Shown here: positions 56,372 to 64,000 of the stretch, in pieces
How positions within the stretch are numbered: the first letter of the stretch is position 1
Layout of the letters: every line of letters starts with the position of its first letter
Assembly (NCBI GenBank): GCA_905182525.1
Contig: CAJJBV010000004.1
Coordinates: 62,001 to 126,000, forward strand
Source: Cryomorphaceae bacterium
Lineage (GTDB): Bacteria; Bacteroidota; Bacteroidia; Flavobacteriales_D; Parvicellaceae
Direction: 5' to 3'
Length of the DNA: 64,000 bases
Translations under genes and position numbers: made by a program
Notes under the pieces: generated by a model
The model's database searches: none
The model's input: the letters and a program-made list of their open reading frames with translations, nothing else
What the model was told of the DNA's origin: nothing

Positions 56372-58438
56372 ATGAGATTTATAATTTATTTTAGTCTAAT
56401 TATTTTTGCTAATTCCTTTTATTCACAATGTAGTTCTTCACCTTGTTTTTGCATTCAAATAGATGAATTGGGGCAATTAAAAATTGTATGGAATAACTCA
56501 ACGCTATCAAATAACAATTTGTTTGAGCACCAGTTTTATGCAGATACAGGTACTGGTTTTCTTATGATTGGTTCAGAATCAAACCCTACTATCAATTCTT
56601 TTGATTTTTTAAATTATAATTCAGCAAATAGTTCTTCATCTTTTTTTATAAAAAGTTTGTATGGACCTACTGGGTCTAGTTCTTCTTACAGCGACACAAT
56701 TAATTCTATATATTTTGATTTAGTTAATTTATTTGATGGCAGAGTTTCTCTTTCTTGGAATCATCCAGTTCCAATCAATAATATTCCATTAAATAGTCAG
56801 TATATAATAGAAAAATCTTTTTCGTTGAACCCTTCAACAATCACAACTTGGAATCAAGTGATTTCCTTGCCTGTAGATTCCACTAGCTATATTGATAATA
56901 TTAATGTGTGTTCTTCATGGATTAATTATAGAATTAGACTAGTAACACCAAATTGTGATTTTGTATCAAATTTAGAAGGAGGTTTAATTGAAGATCAACA
57001 AGCTCCTGACCCACCTAAAGTTAAACTAGTAACTAATGATACTTCTTTTAATCAAATGTATATTGAATGGAATCCAAGTTTAGCTCAAGATGTTATGGCT
57101 TACATAGTTTTTAAATTCGCTAATGGTGTATGGAATCCTTTAGATACTATATATGGAATACAAAACACTTTTTTTTACGATAATGATTTATCTAGTTATC
57201 AAAACAGTGTAGTTAAATATGCAATTGCAGCAATGGATAGTTGCAGTACTGGATCACCACCACAGTTTAATACTTCTTCTGCAGGAGATGAACATAATAA
57301 TATTTTACTTAATCAACAATATGATCAATGTTCAGGAGAAGTATATTTAAGTTTTAATAATTATATAAACTGGCCAAGTGGAGTGTCGAATTACAAAATC
57401 TACTCTAAGAATGATTCCTTAAATAATTGGATATTGTTAGATTCTACAAATTCATTAAATTTTACTTACACAATTCAACAAGGTAATATGAATTATAGTT
57501 TCATGTTAGTAGCAGATGCTGACTCTTCAGAAATAAGTTCAATATCTAATATTGTTACATTTTTTGCTAATAGACCACCTATTCCCCAAATATCTTACAT
57601 TTCTGAAGTTAAAGTTTTAAATGATACAATTGCTGTAAAATATATTGGGGAAAATGGAATAGGTATTAATAAATTAAATATTTACAGATCCATAAATAAT
57701 GGAATAAACTTTGAACTAATAGGGGTTCAGCAGAATCCTATTTTTCCTTTCACCTACTTTGATTTAGAAGTTTCGCCTAATGAAAAGTCCTATTTATATA
57801 AAATTTCAGTAACAGATTCTTGTTTAAATGAAGTTGCTTTTTCAAATTTTGGTCAATCAATTTTATTAAATGGTTATTCTTCTGAATATTTAATTAACGC
57901 ATTAGAATGGAATCCATATATAAATTGGGAAAACGGAGTTGAAAATTACGAACTTGTCTCCAATAATAACTTAGTTCCTATCTTCCAATCATTAATCTTG
58001 CTAGACTCATTAAAGATTAATTATGAGCACGATTTCACCAACTTTTTAGAACCATTATTTGATGGTAGAATTTGTTACCAGATTTTAGCCAAAGAAAATC
58101 AAAATAATTTCGGATTATCAGGGTTAAGCACTTCAAATATTGTTTGTTTACAAAACGACCCTATTGTTTTCGTACCTAATGCTTTAGATTTAAATGGATT
58201 AAACAATTACTGGAAACCTGTTATTAAAATGATTGATTTCAGCGATTATAAAGTATCGATATATAACAGACACGGGGAATTAATACAATTATTAACTGAG
58301 ATTGAACAATTTTGGGATGGTAGTATTATGAATTCTAATAATATCGCTTCAATGGGAGTATATATTTTTCAATTAGAGTTTAAAAATCCAGAAGGAAAAT
58401 ACTTTCATAAGAAAGGACATATAACTCTAATTAGATAA
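56372..58438 (+). CDS. Large secreted protein with gliding motility-type C-terminal (T9SS) domain
   Basis: It has a signal peptide (FIIYFSLIIFANSFYSQ) and about 600 residues of fibronectin-type-III-like repeats with Ser/Asn-rich strands, spaced every 90-100 residues. The end has IVFVPNALDLNGLNNYW, DYKVSIYNRHGELIQLL, FWDGS, GVYIFQLEFKNPEGKYF and KKGHITLIR, the gliding-motility-associated C-terminal domain (type B sorting). It is therefore exported by the type IX system, likely as an adhesin-like surface protein. Its stop abuts the convergent gene. Confidence 0.92.
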   Translation: MRFIIYFSLIIFANSFYSQCSSSPCFCIQIDELGQLKIVWNNSTLSNNNLFEHQFYADTGTGFLMIGSESNPTINSFDFLNYNSANSSSSFFIKSLYGPTGSSSSYSDTINSIYFDLVNLFDGRVSLSWNHPVPINNIPLNSQYIIEKSFSLNPSTITTWNQVISLPVDSTSYIDNINVCSSWINYRIRLVTPNCDFVSNLEGGLIEDQQAPDPPKVKLVTNDTSFNQMYIEWNPSLAQDVMAYIVFKFANGVWNPLDTIYGIQNTFFYDNDLSSYQNSVVKYAIAAMDSCSTGSPPQFNTSSAGDEHNNILLNQQYDQCSGEVYLSFNNYINWPSGVSNYKIYSKNDSLNNWILLDSTNSLNFTYTIQQGNMNYSFMLVADADSSEISSISNIVTFFANRPPIPQISYISEVKVLNDTIAVKYIGENGIGINKLNIYRSINNGINFELIGVQQNPIFPFTYFDLEVSPNEKSYLYKISVTDSCLNEVAFSNFGQSILLNGYSSEYLINALEWNPYINWENGVENYELVSNNNLVPIFQSLILLDSLKINYEHDFTNFLEPLFDGRICYQILAKENQNNFGLSGLSTSNIVCLQNDPIVFVPNALDLNGLNNYWKPVIKMIDFSDYKVSIYNRHGELIQLLTEIEQFWDGSIMNSNNIASMGVYIFQLEFKNPEGKYFHKKGHITLIR

Positions 58439-59698
58439 TTATGTTTTTTGTTTCTTCTTCTTTGCTGCTGGAAACAATATGTTATTTAAAATTAACCTAT
58501 ATCCTGGTGAATTAGGATAAAGATTTAAGTCTGTTGGTGGATCATTTACATAATGTCTATAATCTTCTGGATCGTGTCCGCCATAAAATGTCCATTGACC
58601 TTTGCCATACTCTCCATGAATGTACCTAGCAGTTCCAAAGACTTTTGATTCTCCCATAATTAATACATTAGACTTAATTAGGTTCGTTTTAAAATCCGTA
58701 GTCTGTCCCATAAAGCCTTTGATAATTCTTGTGTGATTTTGACAAAGTAGAGTAGGGACGATATCCCATTTTGCAGAAAATTCAAATAATGTAAATAAAT
58801 CTTGATTTTCCGGAAGTTTATGGAGCATTGTTCCATCAATATCTGAAAATTCATACTCTAACGGATTGGTTTTTAACTTAAATTCTTTAAAAGCCAATGT
58901 TTTTTCATAATTCAACTTTGATTGTGCATTAGGGTCGGCTTTATCACCATCAAACATATATTCACAAATGTCAGTTTCTTCAGCAGACATTGCTATGTCA
59001 TAGGAGTCTGTACCAGAACACATTGTAAACAAAAACCCGCCCCCAGCAATGAATTCTTTAATTGTTTTTCCAACTTGTAATTTAAGATCTGAAACTTTAT
59101 TAAATCCTAATTCTAAGGATCTTAATTCGGCATCTTTTTGTTGGTTAATATACCATGCTGCGTTTTTATAATTTCTATAAAATTTCCCATATTGCCCTGT
59201 AAAATCTTCGTGATGTAAATGAAGCCATTCATATTTAAATAATTCATTTTGAATTATTTCTTTATCGTAAATTTCTTCATAGGGTATTTCTGCGTATGAT
59301 AAAACTAAGGTTACTGCATCATCCCATGGTTGTTTCCCTTTGGGAGTATAGACCGCAATTTTAGGAGCTTTTTCCAATCTGACAATTTCTTGATTTATTT
59401 CCGGATTAGAAATACCTATTTTTATTTGCTCTACTTTACTATTGGTGATTATATTGAAACTAACCCCTCTTATAATACATTCTTCTTGAATAGATGGGTT
59501 GTTTTCAATTAGGAAGCTTCCTCCATCATAATTTAAAAGCCAATCAACTTCAATATCGTTTTGTAAAACCCAATAAGCAATTCCGTAGGCTTTTAGGTGG
59601 TTAGACTGGTTATCTTCCCCCATTGGAATTATAATATAAGATCCATAGGAAAAAATTGAAATTAGAGAAAAGCCAATGAGTATAATTACTTGTTTCAA
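58439..59698 (-). CDS. Exported protein of unknown function (class I glutamine-amidotransferase-like; often labelled 'asparagine synthetase B')
   Basis: A signal peptide precedes SYIIIPMGEDNQSNHLKAYG, AYWVLQ and WLLNYDGGSFLI, a family known in Bacteroidota. PKGKQPWDDAVTLVLSYAEI and GGGFLFTMCSGTDSYDIAM form a GATase-like Rossmann core, but no AsnB ATP domain is present. Databases often call this 'asparagine synthetase B', which the sequence does not support. Starts at TTG. Possibly a carbohydrate or peptide-handling secreted protein. Confidence 0.85.
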   Translation of the reverse strand: MKQVIILIGFSLISIFSYGSYIIIPMGEDNQSNHLKAYGIAYWVLQNDIEVDWLLNYDGGSFLIENNPSIQEECIIRGVSFNIITNSKVEQIKIGISNPEINQEIVRLEKAPKIAVYTPKGKQPWDDAVTLVLSYAEIPYEEIYDKEIIQNELFKYEWLHLHHEDFTGQYGKFYRNYKNAAWYINQQKDAELRSLELGFNKVSDLKLQVGKTIKEFIAGGGFLFTMCSGTDSYDIAMSAEETDICEYMFDGDKADPNAQSKLNYEKTLAFKEFKLKTNPLEYEFSDIDGTMLHKLPENQDLFTLFEFSAKWDIVPTLLCQNHTRIIKGFMGQTTDFKTNLIKSNVLIMGESKVFGTARYIHGEYGKGQWTFYGGHDPEDYRHYVNDPPTDLNLYPNSPGYRLILNNILFPAAKKKKQKT

Positions 59699-59745
59699 TA
59701 CTTTGTGAAGTTATAAATTTTTATAAAATATATGAAAAATCAAGT

Positions 59746-61275
59746 CTAAAATGGATCTTCGTTTGAAGAATCATCATTCATTTTTGAAGGCATTGTAAAT
59801 GAGGAAACATCATTTCCGAAGTCATTATTTGGTTTCATTCCTGCATTGTACATAAAATCTTGTTGACTTAGACCATCTAAATTAGAGAATTTCGCATATT
59901 TTCCTGTGAACTTTAATCTAACATCTTTTAGTGATCCATTTCTATGTTTTGCAATAATAATTTCACCCTGATTATTACATGGAGATCCATCAGGCCATTC
60001 GGTTAATTGGTAATATTCAGGTCGGTAGATAAACCCTACAATATCAGCATCTTGTTCAATAGCTCCAGAATCTCTTAAGTCAGAAAGCATAGGCCTTTTA
60101 TCACCTCCTCTTGTTTCAACAGATCTACTTAACTGAGAAAGTGCAATTATTGGAATTTCTAACTCTTTGGCAATTTCTTTAATAGATCGTGATATATTAC
60201 TTATTTCCTGTTCTCTGTTTCCACCTTTACCACCAGAACTCATTAATTGTAAATAATCTATGATAATCAGCTGGACATTATGCTGCTGTTTAAGTCTTCT
60301 ACTTTTTGCTCTAAGTTCAAAAATAGTTAATGCTGGAGTATCATCAATATAAATTGGTGCTTCTGAAAGTGATTTGGTTCTTTCAAAAAACTGCTCAAAC
60401 TCTGACTTTGAGAAATTACCTCGTCTAATATCCTCAGCTGGAATTTCAGCTTCACCAGAAATCAATCTATTCACTAACTGAATTGAGCTCATTTCTAATG
60501 AAAAAATTGCAACTGGATGTTTGTAGTCTACAGCTACATTTCTTGCCATAGACAATACAAAAGCAGTCTTTCCCATTCCTGGTCTTGCCGCAATAACAAC
60601 CATATCAGATTTTTGCCAACCAGATGTAATCTTATCTAGTTCTGTAAATCCTGAACCAATTCCATTAATACCATCTTCTTTTTGCATTGCAATCTCAATT
60701 TCAGATTGAGCCTTAAAAAGAAGAGAGGCCATTGATTCATAGTCTTTTCTAATATTTCCTTCAGTTACTTTGAAAAGCTCACTTTCTGCTTCGTCTAGTA
60801 GATTAAATACATCAGTTGTTTCATCATATGCATTTTGAATTACTTTTCCAGAAATTCTTATCATTTCTCTTAAAATGTATTTCTGAACTATTATTCTTGC
60901 ATGTGATTCAGCATGAGCTGCAGAAGCAACCCTATTGGTAAGTTGTGATATGTAAAAAGCACCTCCAACAGACTCTAAATCTCCGTTAGACTTAAGTTTT
61001 TGAGTCACAGTAAGTATATCAATGCTTTCAGAAGATGAAAATAAGTCTTGGATGGCAGCATATATTTTTTGATGTGCTTCTTTATAAAATATTTCTGGTT
61101 GATGAATAATGTCAATCACATCATTTAAAGGTGACTTTTCAAGCATTAACGCCCCTAAAACAGCTTCCTCTAAGTCTAATGCTTGGGGAGGGAGCTTCCC
61201 AATCCCAGAAAGGTCTTGAGGCCTAGTAATTGTTTTAAGTGATGATCTTTTGGGTATTTCAACTCGATTTTCCAT
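59746..61275 (-). CDS. dnaB: Replicative DNA helicase DnaB
   Basis: Hexameric fork helicase. The N-terminal domain (LPPQALDLEEAVLGALML) and the RecA-like motor with Walker A ARPGMGKTAFVLSMA (about residues 230-244), FSLEMSSIQLVNRLIS, IIIDYLQLMSS (Walker B), and DLRDSGAIEQDADIVGFI are complete. At 509 residues it has normal length. No intein is visible at the Walker A or later motifs, the usual insertion sites. Its -7 element is only 5 nt upstream of the ATG. Confidence 0.97.
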   Translation of the reverse strand: MENRVEIPKRSSLKTITRPQDLSGIGKLPPQALDLEEAVLGALMLEKSPLNDVIDIIHQPEIFYKEAHQKIYAAIQDLFSSSESIDILTVTQKLKSNGDLESVGGAFYISQLTNRVASAAHAESHARIIVQKYILREMIRISGKVIQNAYDETTDVFNLLDEAESELFKVTEGNIRKDYESMASLLFKAQSEIEIAMQKEDGINGIGSGFTELDKITSGWQKSDMVVIAARPGMGKTAFVLSMARNVAVDYKHPVAIFSLEMSSIQLVNRLISGEAEIPAEDIRRGNFSKSEFEQFFERTKSLSEAPIYIDDTPALTIFELRAKSRRLKQQHNVQLIIIDYLQLMSSGGKGGNREQEISNISRSIKEIAKELEIPIIALSQLSRSVETRGGDKRPMLSDLRDSGAIEQDADIVGFIYRPEYYQLTEWPDGSPCNNQGEIIIAKHRNGSLKDVRLKFTGKYAKFSNLDGLSQQDFMYNAGMKPNNDFGNDVSSFTMPSKMNDDSSNEDPF

Positions 61276-61280
61276 TAAAA

Positions 61281-61288
61281 CAAATGTA
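61281..61288 (-). promoter_or_regulatory. Bacteroidota -7 promoter element upstream of dnaB
   Basis: TACATTTG on the minus strand is an exact TAnnTTTG match, 5 nt before the dnaB ATG, so the transcript may be leaderless. No -33 element is clear. Confidence 0.45.
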
Positions 61289-61341
61289 TACTATTAAAGA
61301 TTATCGTTTTGTTTTTGATGGTTTAATAATTATCAAATAAC

Positions 61342-61363
61342 TTTATTAACAAATGTTAATAAA
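61342..61363. repeat. 22-bp inverted repeat over the start codon of the lipoprotein gene
   Basis: Perfect 10-bp arms (TTTATTAACA and TGTTAATAAA) surround an AA centre. The right arm includes the ATG at 61353. It could be an operator or an RNA hairpin hiding the start. In AT-rich DNA a palindrome this long can also arise by chance. Confidence 0.45.
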
Positions 61364-62637
61364 CCTAAGCAGTAAAATAATAACGTATATTTTTTTAATA
61401 ATTCTATTTTTGAATTGTTCTAAAGGTGATAAGGTTTCTCCAAATATCACCATACAAACCCCTTTAGAAAATGAATCTTTCCAAATTCCAACTTTATTTT
61501 ATGTTAAAGGTTTAGTAACAGATGATAACCTTCAAAGGCTTGAAGTTGATATTGTTTCTGGAAATTCTTCTTCAATTATTCAAAAAGTAGAAGTTGAACT
61601 AGATTCTTCTCATTATGAGTTTAGTATTCCTTTATTGATAGAAGACAGGCTATTATCTTCAGGAAGTTATTTTGTTAATGTAAAAGCATTTGACAAGAAT
61701 CAAAATGTTAGCTCTAAATATATTTCGATATTATTAAATGAAGTTCCAAGAACTCTAGAATCACTTTTTTATATTACTAGCGCTAATGATCAAACCTATA
61801 TTTATGAATTGGACTCCACAGGCAGCTTACAACTAAAGAAACAAATTAATGGCAATCACAAATTTTCAATAGTTAACTCTAGACATCAATATCTATTTTT
61901 TGCAACAGACCAAGTAGGGGAATCTATAGAAGTTAACGGATTTACTAATATTTGGGATATTTCTACAGGTCCTTCACTTTATCCTTTATTTATTGATGTT
62001 TCTAAAACAGATGATGGAGACCAATTACATCTTGTGACAGGTGATGGTAGAATTTTATCTTGTAATAAAAATGGAAATATTATTAATAATATATATTCAA
62101 ATCCTCAAGAAAAATTTGGGAGATTTAATATTCAAGAAAACATTGTTTTAATCGAAAGCTACAGTAGTTCTTTAGATAGAGATTTGGTAGTATATTTTAG
62201 AGAATCCGGAATTGAGAAACAAAGGATAGAAATTCAAGGTGAGATAATTAAAATTATACCAGTGAATAATAACAATTTTACAATACTATCTCATTTTTTA
62301 AATGATTCAAAGCTTAGTACTTATTATCAAAACTCTAATCAATTATTTCAAGAAATTGAAATATCAAATTGTCTTATTTATGATGCTTTTAATAGAGATG
62401 GAGAAATAGTTTTAACAACTTCTAAAGGTGTATATACCTATGATCCAATTTCAAAAAATCTAACATTGGTGAATTCTAACTTATTTTTTAGTAAAATTAT
62501 TTTTGATGAGTTAAACAATTCATTGTATTTAGTAAGTGTAAATGAATTATGGAATTATAGATAATCTTGGAAATTTAAATTTAATAAATACTATTACAGA
62601 CACTATAAGAGATTTTATTCCATTTTATAATAAATAA
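61353..62637 (+). CDS. Lipoprotein with Ig-like and beta-propeller-like regions, apparent frameshift near the end
   Basis: The lipoprotein signal ends in LFLNCSKGDK. A region NITIQTPLENESFQIPTLFY to about residue 130 looks like an Ig-type domain (SSGSYFVNVKAFDKNQNVSS). The rest has propeller-like repeats (YITSANDQTYIYELDSTGSL, YDAFNRDGEIVLTTSKGVYT). The frame stops at 62564 after ELWNYR. One base less at 62553-62554 gives ELWIIDNLGNLNLINTITD and a stop at 62635-62637, directly against the accA stop. Function unknown; about 427 residues corrected. Confidence 0.75.
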
Positions 62638-63591
62638 TTAATTCCCCATATTACTAAACTTTTCTGTCCTTAGTTTAATTCTATTTTCAGGAGATAATTT
62701 TTCTAGTTCCTCAATATTTTTTTTGATTTCAGTTTTTAATTTTCTGAACATTTTTTCTGGTTCTGCATGAGCACCACCAACAGGTTCTTTAATAATGCTG
62801 TCTATTAGTTTGTTCTTCAGCATGTCCTTACCCGTCAATTTCAAAGCCTCTGCAGCAGTTTCTTTATAATCCCAACTTCTCCATAGTATTGATGAGCATG
62901 ATTCTGGAGAAATAACGGAATACCATGTATTCTCTAACATAATCACTTTATCTCCAATTCCTATTCCTAAAGCACCACCAGAAGCACCTTCACCAATTAT
63001 TATGCAAATTACAGGCACTTTTAACAGCATCATTTCATATAAATTCCTTGCTATTGCTTCGCCTTGGCCTCTTTCTTCTGCTTCAAGACCTGGATAAGCA
63101 CCAGGAGTATCAATTAAAGTTACTATTGGCTTATTAAATTTTTCAGCAAGTTTCATTAATCTAAGAGCTTTTCTATATCCCTCAGGATTTGCCATTCCAA
63201 AATTTCTATACTTCCTTTGTTTTGTATTTCTGCCCTTTTGTTGGCCAATAATCATATAAGTTTTATCGTCAATGGATCCAAAGCCGCCTATCATTGCTTT
63301 ATCGTCTTTAACATTTCTATCCCCATGAAGTTCTAAAAAATCTCCATTGGTCAAAGAATTAATGTAATCAAGGGTATATGGTCTATCCGGATGTCTACTT
63401 AACTGAACTTTTTGCCAAGGGTTTAGATTTTCAAAGATATTTTTAGTGGTTTTTATAAGTTTAAGTTCTAACTCTTTCAGTGTTGACTTTATGTCGACTT
63501 GACCTTTATCCCCAATCTCAAGCGTTTGGGCTATTTGACTGTGAATTTCTTCTATGGGTTTTTCAAAATCTAGATAGGATCTTTCCATCAT
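62638..63591 (-). CDS. accA: Acetyl-CoA carboxylase carboxyltransferase subunit alpha
   Basis: Carboxyltransferase alpha subunit for malonyl-CoA production, the entry to fatty acid synthesis. [99 protein letters not shown] and [13 protein letters not shown] are in family order. Length 317 residues. Partner accD is not in the window. The ATG at 63591 is followed directly by a second Met that could also serve. Confidence 0.97.
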   Translation of the reverse strand: MMERSYLDFEKPIEEIHSQIAQTLEIGDKGQVDIKSTLKELELKLIKTTKNIFENLNPWQKVQLSRHPDRPYTLDYINSLTNGDFLELHGDRNVKDDKAMIGGFGSIDDKTYMIIGQQKGRNTKQRKYRNFGMANPEGYRKALRLMKLAEKFNKPIVTLIDTPGAYPGLEAEERGQGEAIARNLYEMMLLKVPVICIIIGEGASGGALGIGIGDKVIMLENTWYSVISPESCSSILWRSWDYKETAAEALKLTGKDMLKNKLIDSIIKEPVGGAHAEPEKMFRKLKTEIKKNIEELEKLSPENRIKLRTEKFSNMGN

Positions 63592-63751
63592 TAATACATA
63601 TAATTATTTGTAAAATTAGTAATATTTATCATGGTATAAAATTTAATAATCTAATTAAGATCAAATCTTATCAATTTTGTAATTGATATTGAATATATAA
63701 GGTTAAATATTTATTAATTTTACTTTTTTATAAATATAACAAGGTATTATT

Positions 63752-63781
63752 TTTGTTTCCATCAAAAATCTTTTATTTTTG
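63752..63781 (+). promoter_or_regulatory. Bacteroidota-type promoter for rpmH
   Basis: TTTG at 63752-63755 and an exact -7 box TATTTTTG at 63774-63781 are 18 nt apart. This is the best full match to the Bacteroidota -33/-7 consensus in the window. The predicted leader is about 14 nt. The rest of the 210-bp gap after accA is AT-rich and holds nothing else I can identify. Confidence 0.7.
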
Positions 63782-63801
63782 CGAGCCTTAAAATTTAAAT
63801 C

Positions 63802-63963
63802 ATGAGTAAAAGAACATTTCAACCTTCTAATAGAAAAAGAAAAAACAAGCATGGTTTTAGATCTAGAATGGCTACAAAAAACGGTAGAAAAATTCTTAAT
63901 GCTCGTAGAAGAAAAGGTAGAAAGAAAGTTTCTGTTTCCGATGAGCCTAGACCAAAGAGATAG
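63802..63963 (+). CDS. rpmH: 50S ribosomal protein L34
   Basis: A very basic protein of 53 residues. It starts [20 protein letters not shown] and continues [20 protein letters not shown], the highly conserved L34 sequence, with a short C-terminal tail ([11 protein letters not shown]). A well-formed promoter precedes it. The usual neighbours rnpA and dnaA are not seen in the 37 nt left in the window. Confidence 0.98.
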   Translation: MSKRTFQPSNRKRKNKHGFRSRMATKNGRKILNARRRKGRKKVSVSDEPRPKR

Positions 63964-64000
63964 GTTAAGACTTCAGATTTAAGGTATCCAATTTTGATTT

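Noticed and set aside
58439-59698. Asparagine synthetase B
   Set aside because: The exported protein lacks the AsnB N-terminal Cys and the ATP-pyrophosphatase motif.
63592-63751. A tRNA or small RNA between accA and rpmH
   Set aside because: No cloverleaf, no T-loop consensus and no GC-rich stem; AT-rich spacer only.
1-64000. Mobile elements, prophage, CRISPR arrays or defence islands
   Set aside because: No transposase, integrase, phage structural, Cas, restriction or recognised defence genes, and no spaced direct repeats were found. Composition looks even across the window.

Overview
This is a low-GC, gene-dense piece of a Flavobacteriia/Flavobacteriales-type (Bacteroidota) chromosome. 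Four things point there. Two secreted proteins carry type IX secretion (T9SS) sorting domains, one of type A and one gliding-type C-terminal domain. Promoters match the Bacteroidota -7 element TAnnTTTG. Several lineage-typical families occur (DUF6089, DUF5686 with a CarboxypepD_reg-like domain, OstA-like and LptD-like proteins, tandem OmpH). The gene order nadK-DUF6089-uppS-bamA-ompH-ompH-murI is familiar from this group. I cannot name a genus. I see no tRNA, rRNA, CRISPR array, phage, transposase or integrase, and no gene-free stretch above 300 bases.

Layout. 1-1.4 kb: end of a T9SS-exported nuclease/phosphatase-like protein and a frameshifted lipoprotein. 1.5-3 kb (minus): pdxJ and a coupled esterase. 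3-10.7 kb (plus): CBS protein, nadK, DUF6089, uppS, bamA, two ompH and murI, an envelope-building operon. 10.7-21.2 kb: gamma-carbonic-anhydrase-like protein, Nfu, a meaB operon ending in paaZ, a small operon of exported proteins, and an E2 acyltransferase/exonuclease/FAH-like group. 21.2-29.3 kb: a glycosyltransferase fusion with recR, a sodium symporter, pyrD-DUF3050-DsrE, and a SulP transporter. 29.4-34 kb (plus): polyprenyl-sugar synthase, PAP2 phosphatase, ArnT-like transferase and pepD. 34-38.5 kb: a DUF5686 outer-membrane protein, panB with an RluA-type enzyme, and ridA. 38.5-47.3 kb: LptD-like and OstA-like proteins flank an operon of amidase, MCE protein, two HdrC/HdrB-like Fe-S proteins and a conserved unknown. 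45.8-54.2 kb (minus): glyA, fahA, spoT, fur, a STAS protein, purA and ostA in one run. 54.3-64 kb: an epimerase, a nitronate-monooxygenase-like enzyme, a gliding-type surface protein, a GATase-like exported protein, dnaB, a lipoprotein, accA and rpmH.

The dominant theme is envelope construction: undecaprenyl carrier (uppS), outer-membrane assembly (bamA, ompH), LPS export (lptD, ostA), peptidoglycan (murI, amidase), lipid transfer (MCE) and lipid-linked sugar transfer. Core metabolism and replication make up the rest.

Two window-wide patterns matter. First, eight genes are interrupted by at least ten apparent one-base indels, mostly insertions and often in short homopolymers. They hit housekeeping genes such as glyA and spoT. 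I annotate these genes full length across the breaks, because sequence error is the likeliest cause. Second, the genome is very compact: most convergent gene pairs abut or overlap at their stop codons, and several genes have an exact -7 promoter element only 4-6 nt before the start codon, which predicts leaderless transcripts. I found no clearly new defence or biosynthetic system. The best candidates for unexplored biology are the DUF3050-DsrE pair, the HdrBC-like module beside the MCE and LptD genes, and the glycosyltransferase fused to a degenerate phosphoglycosyltransferase.
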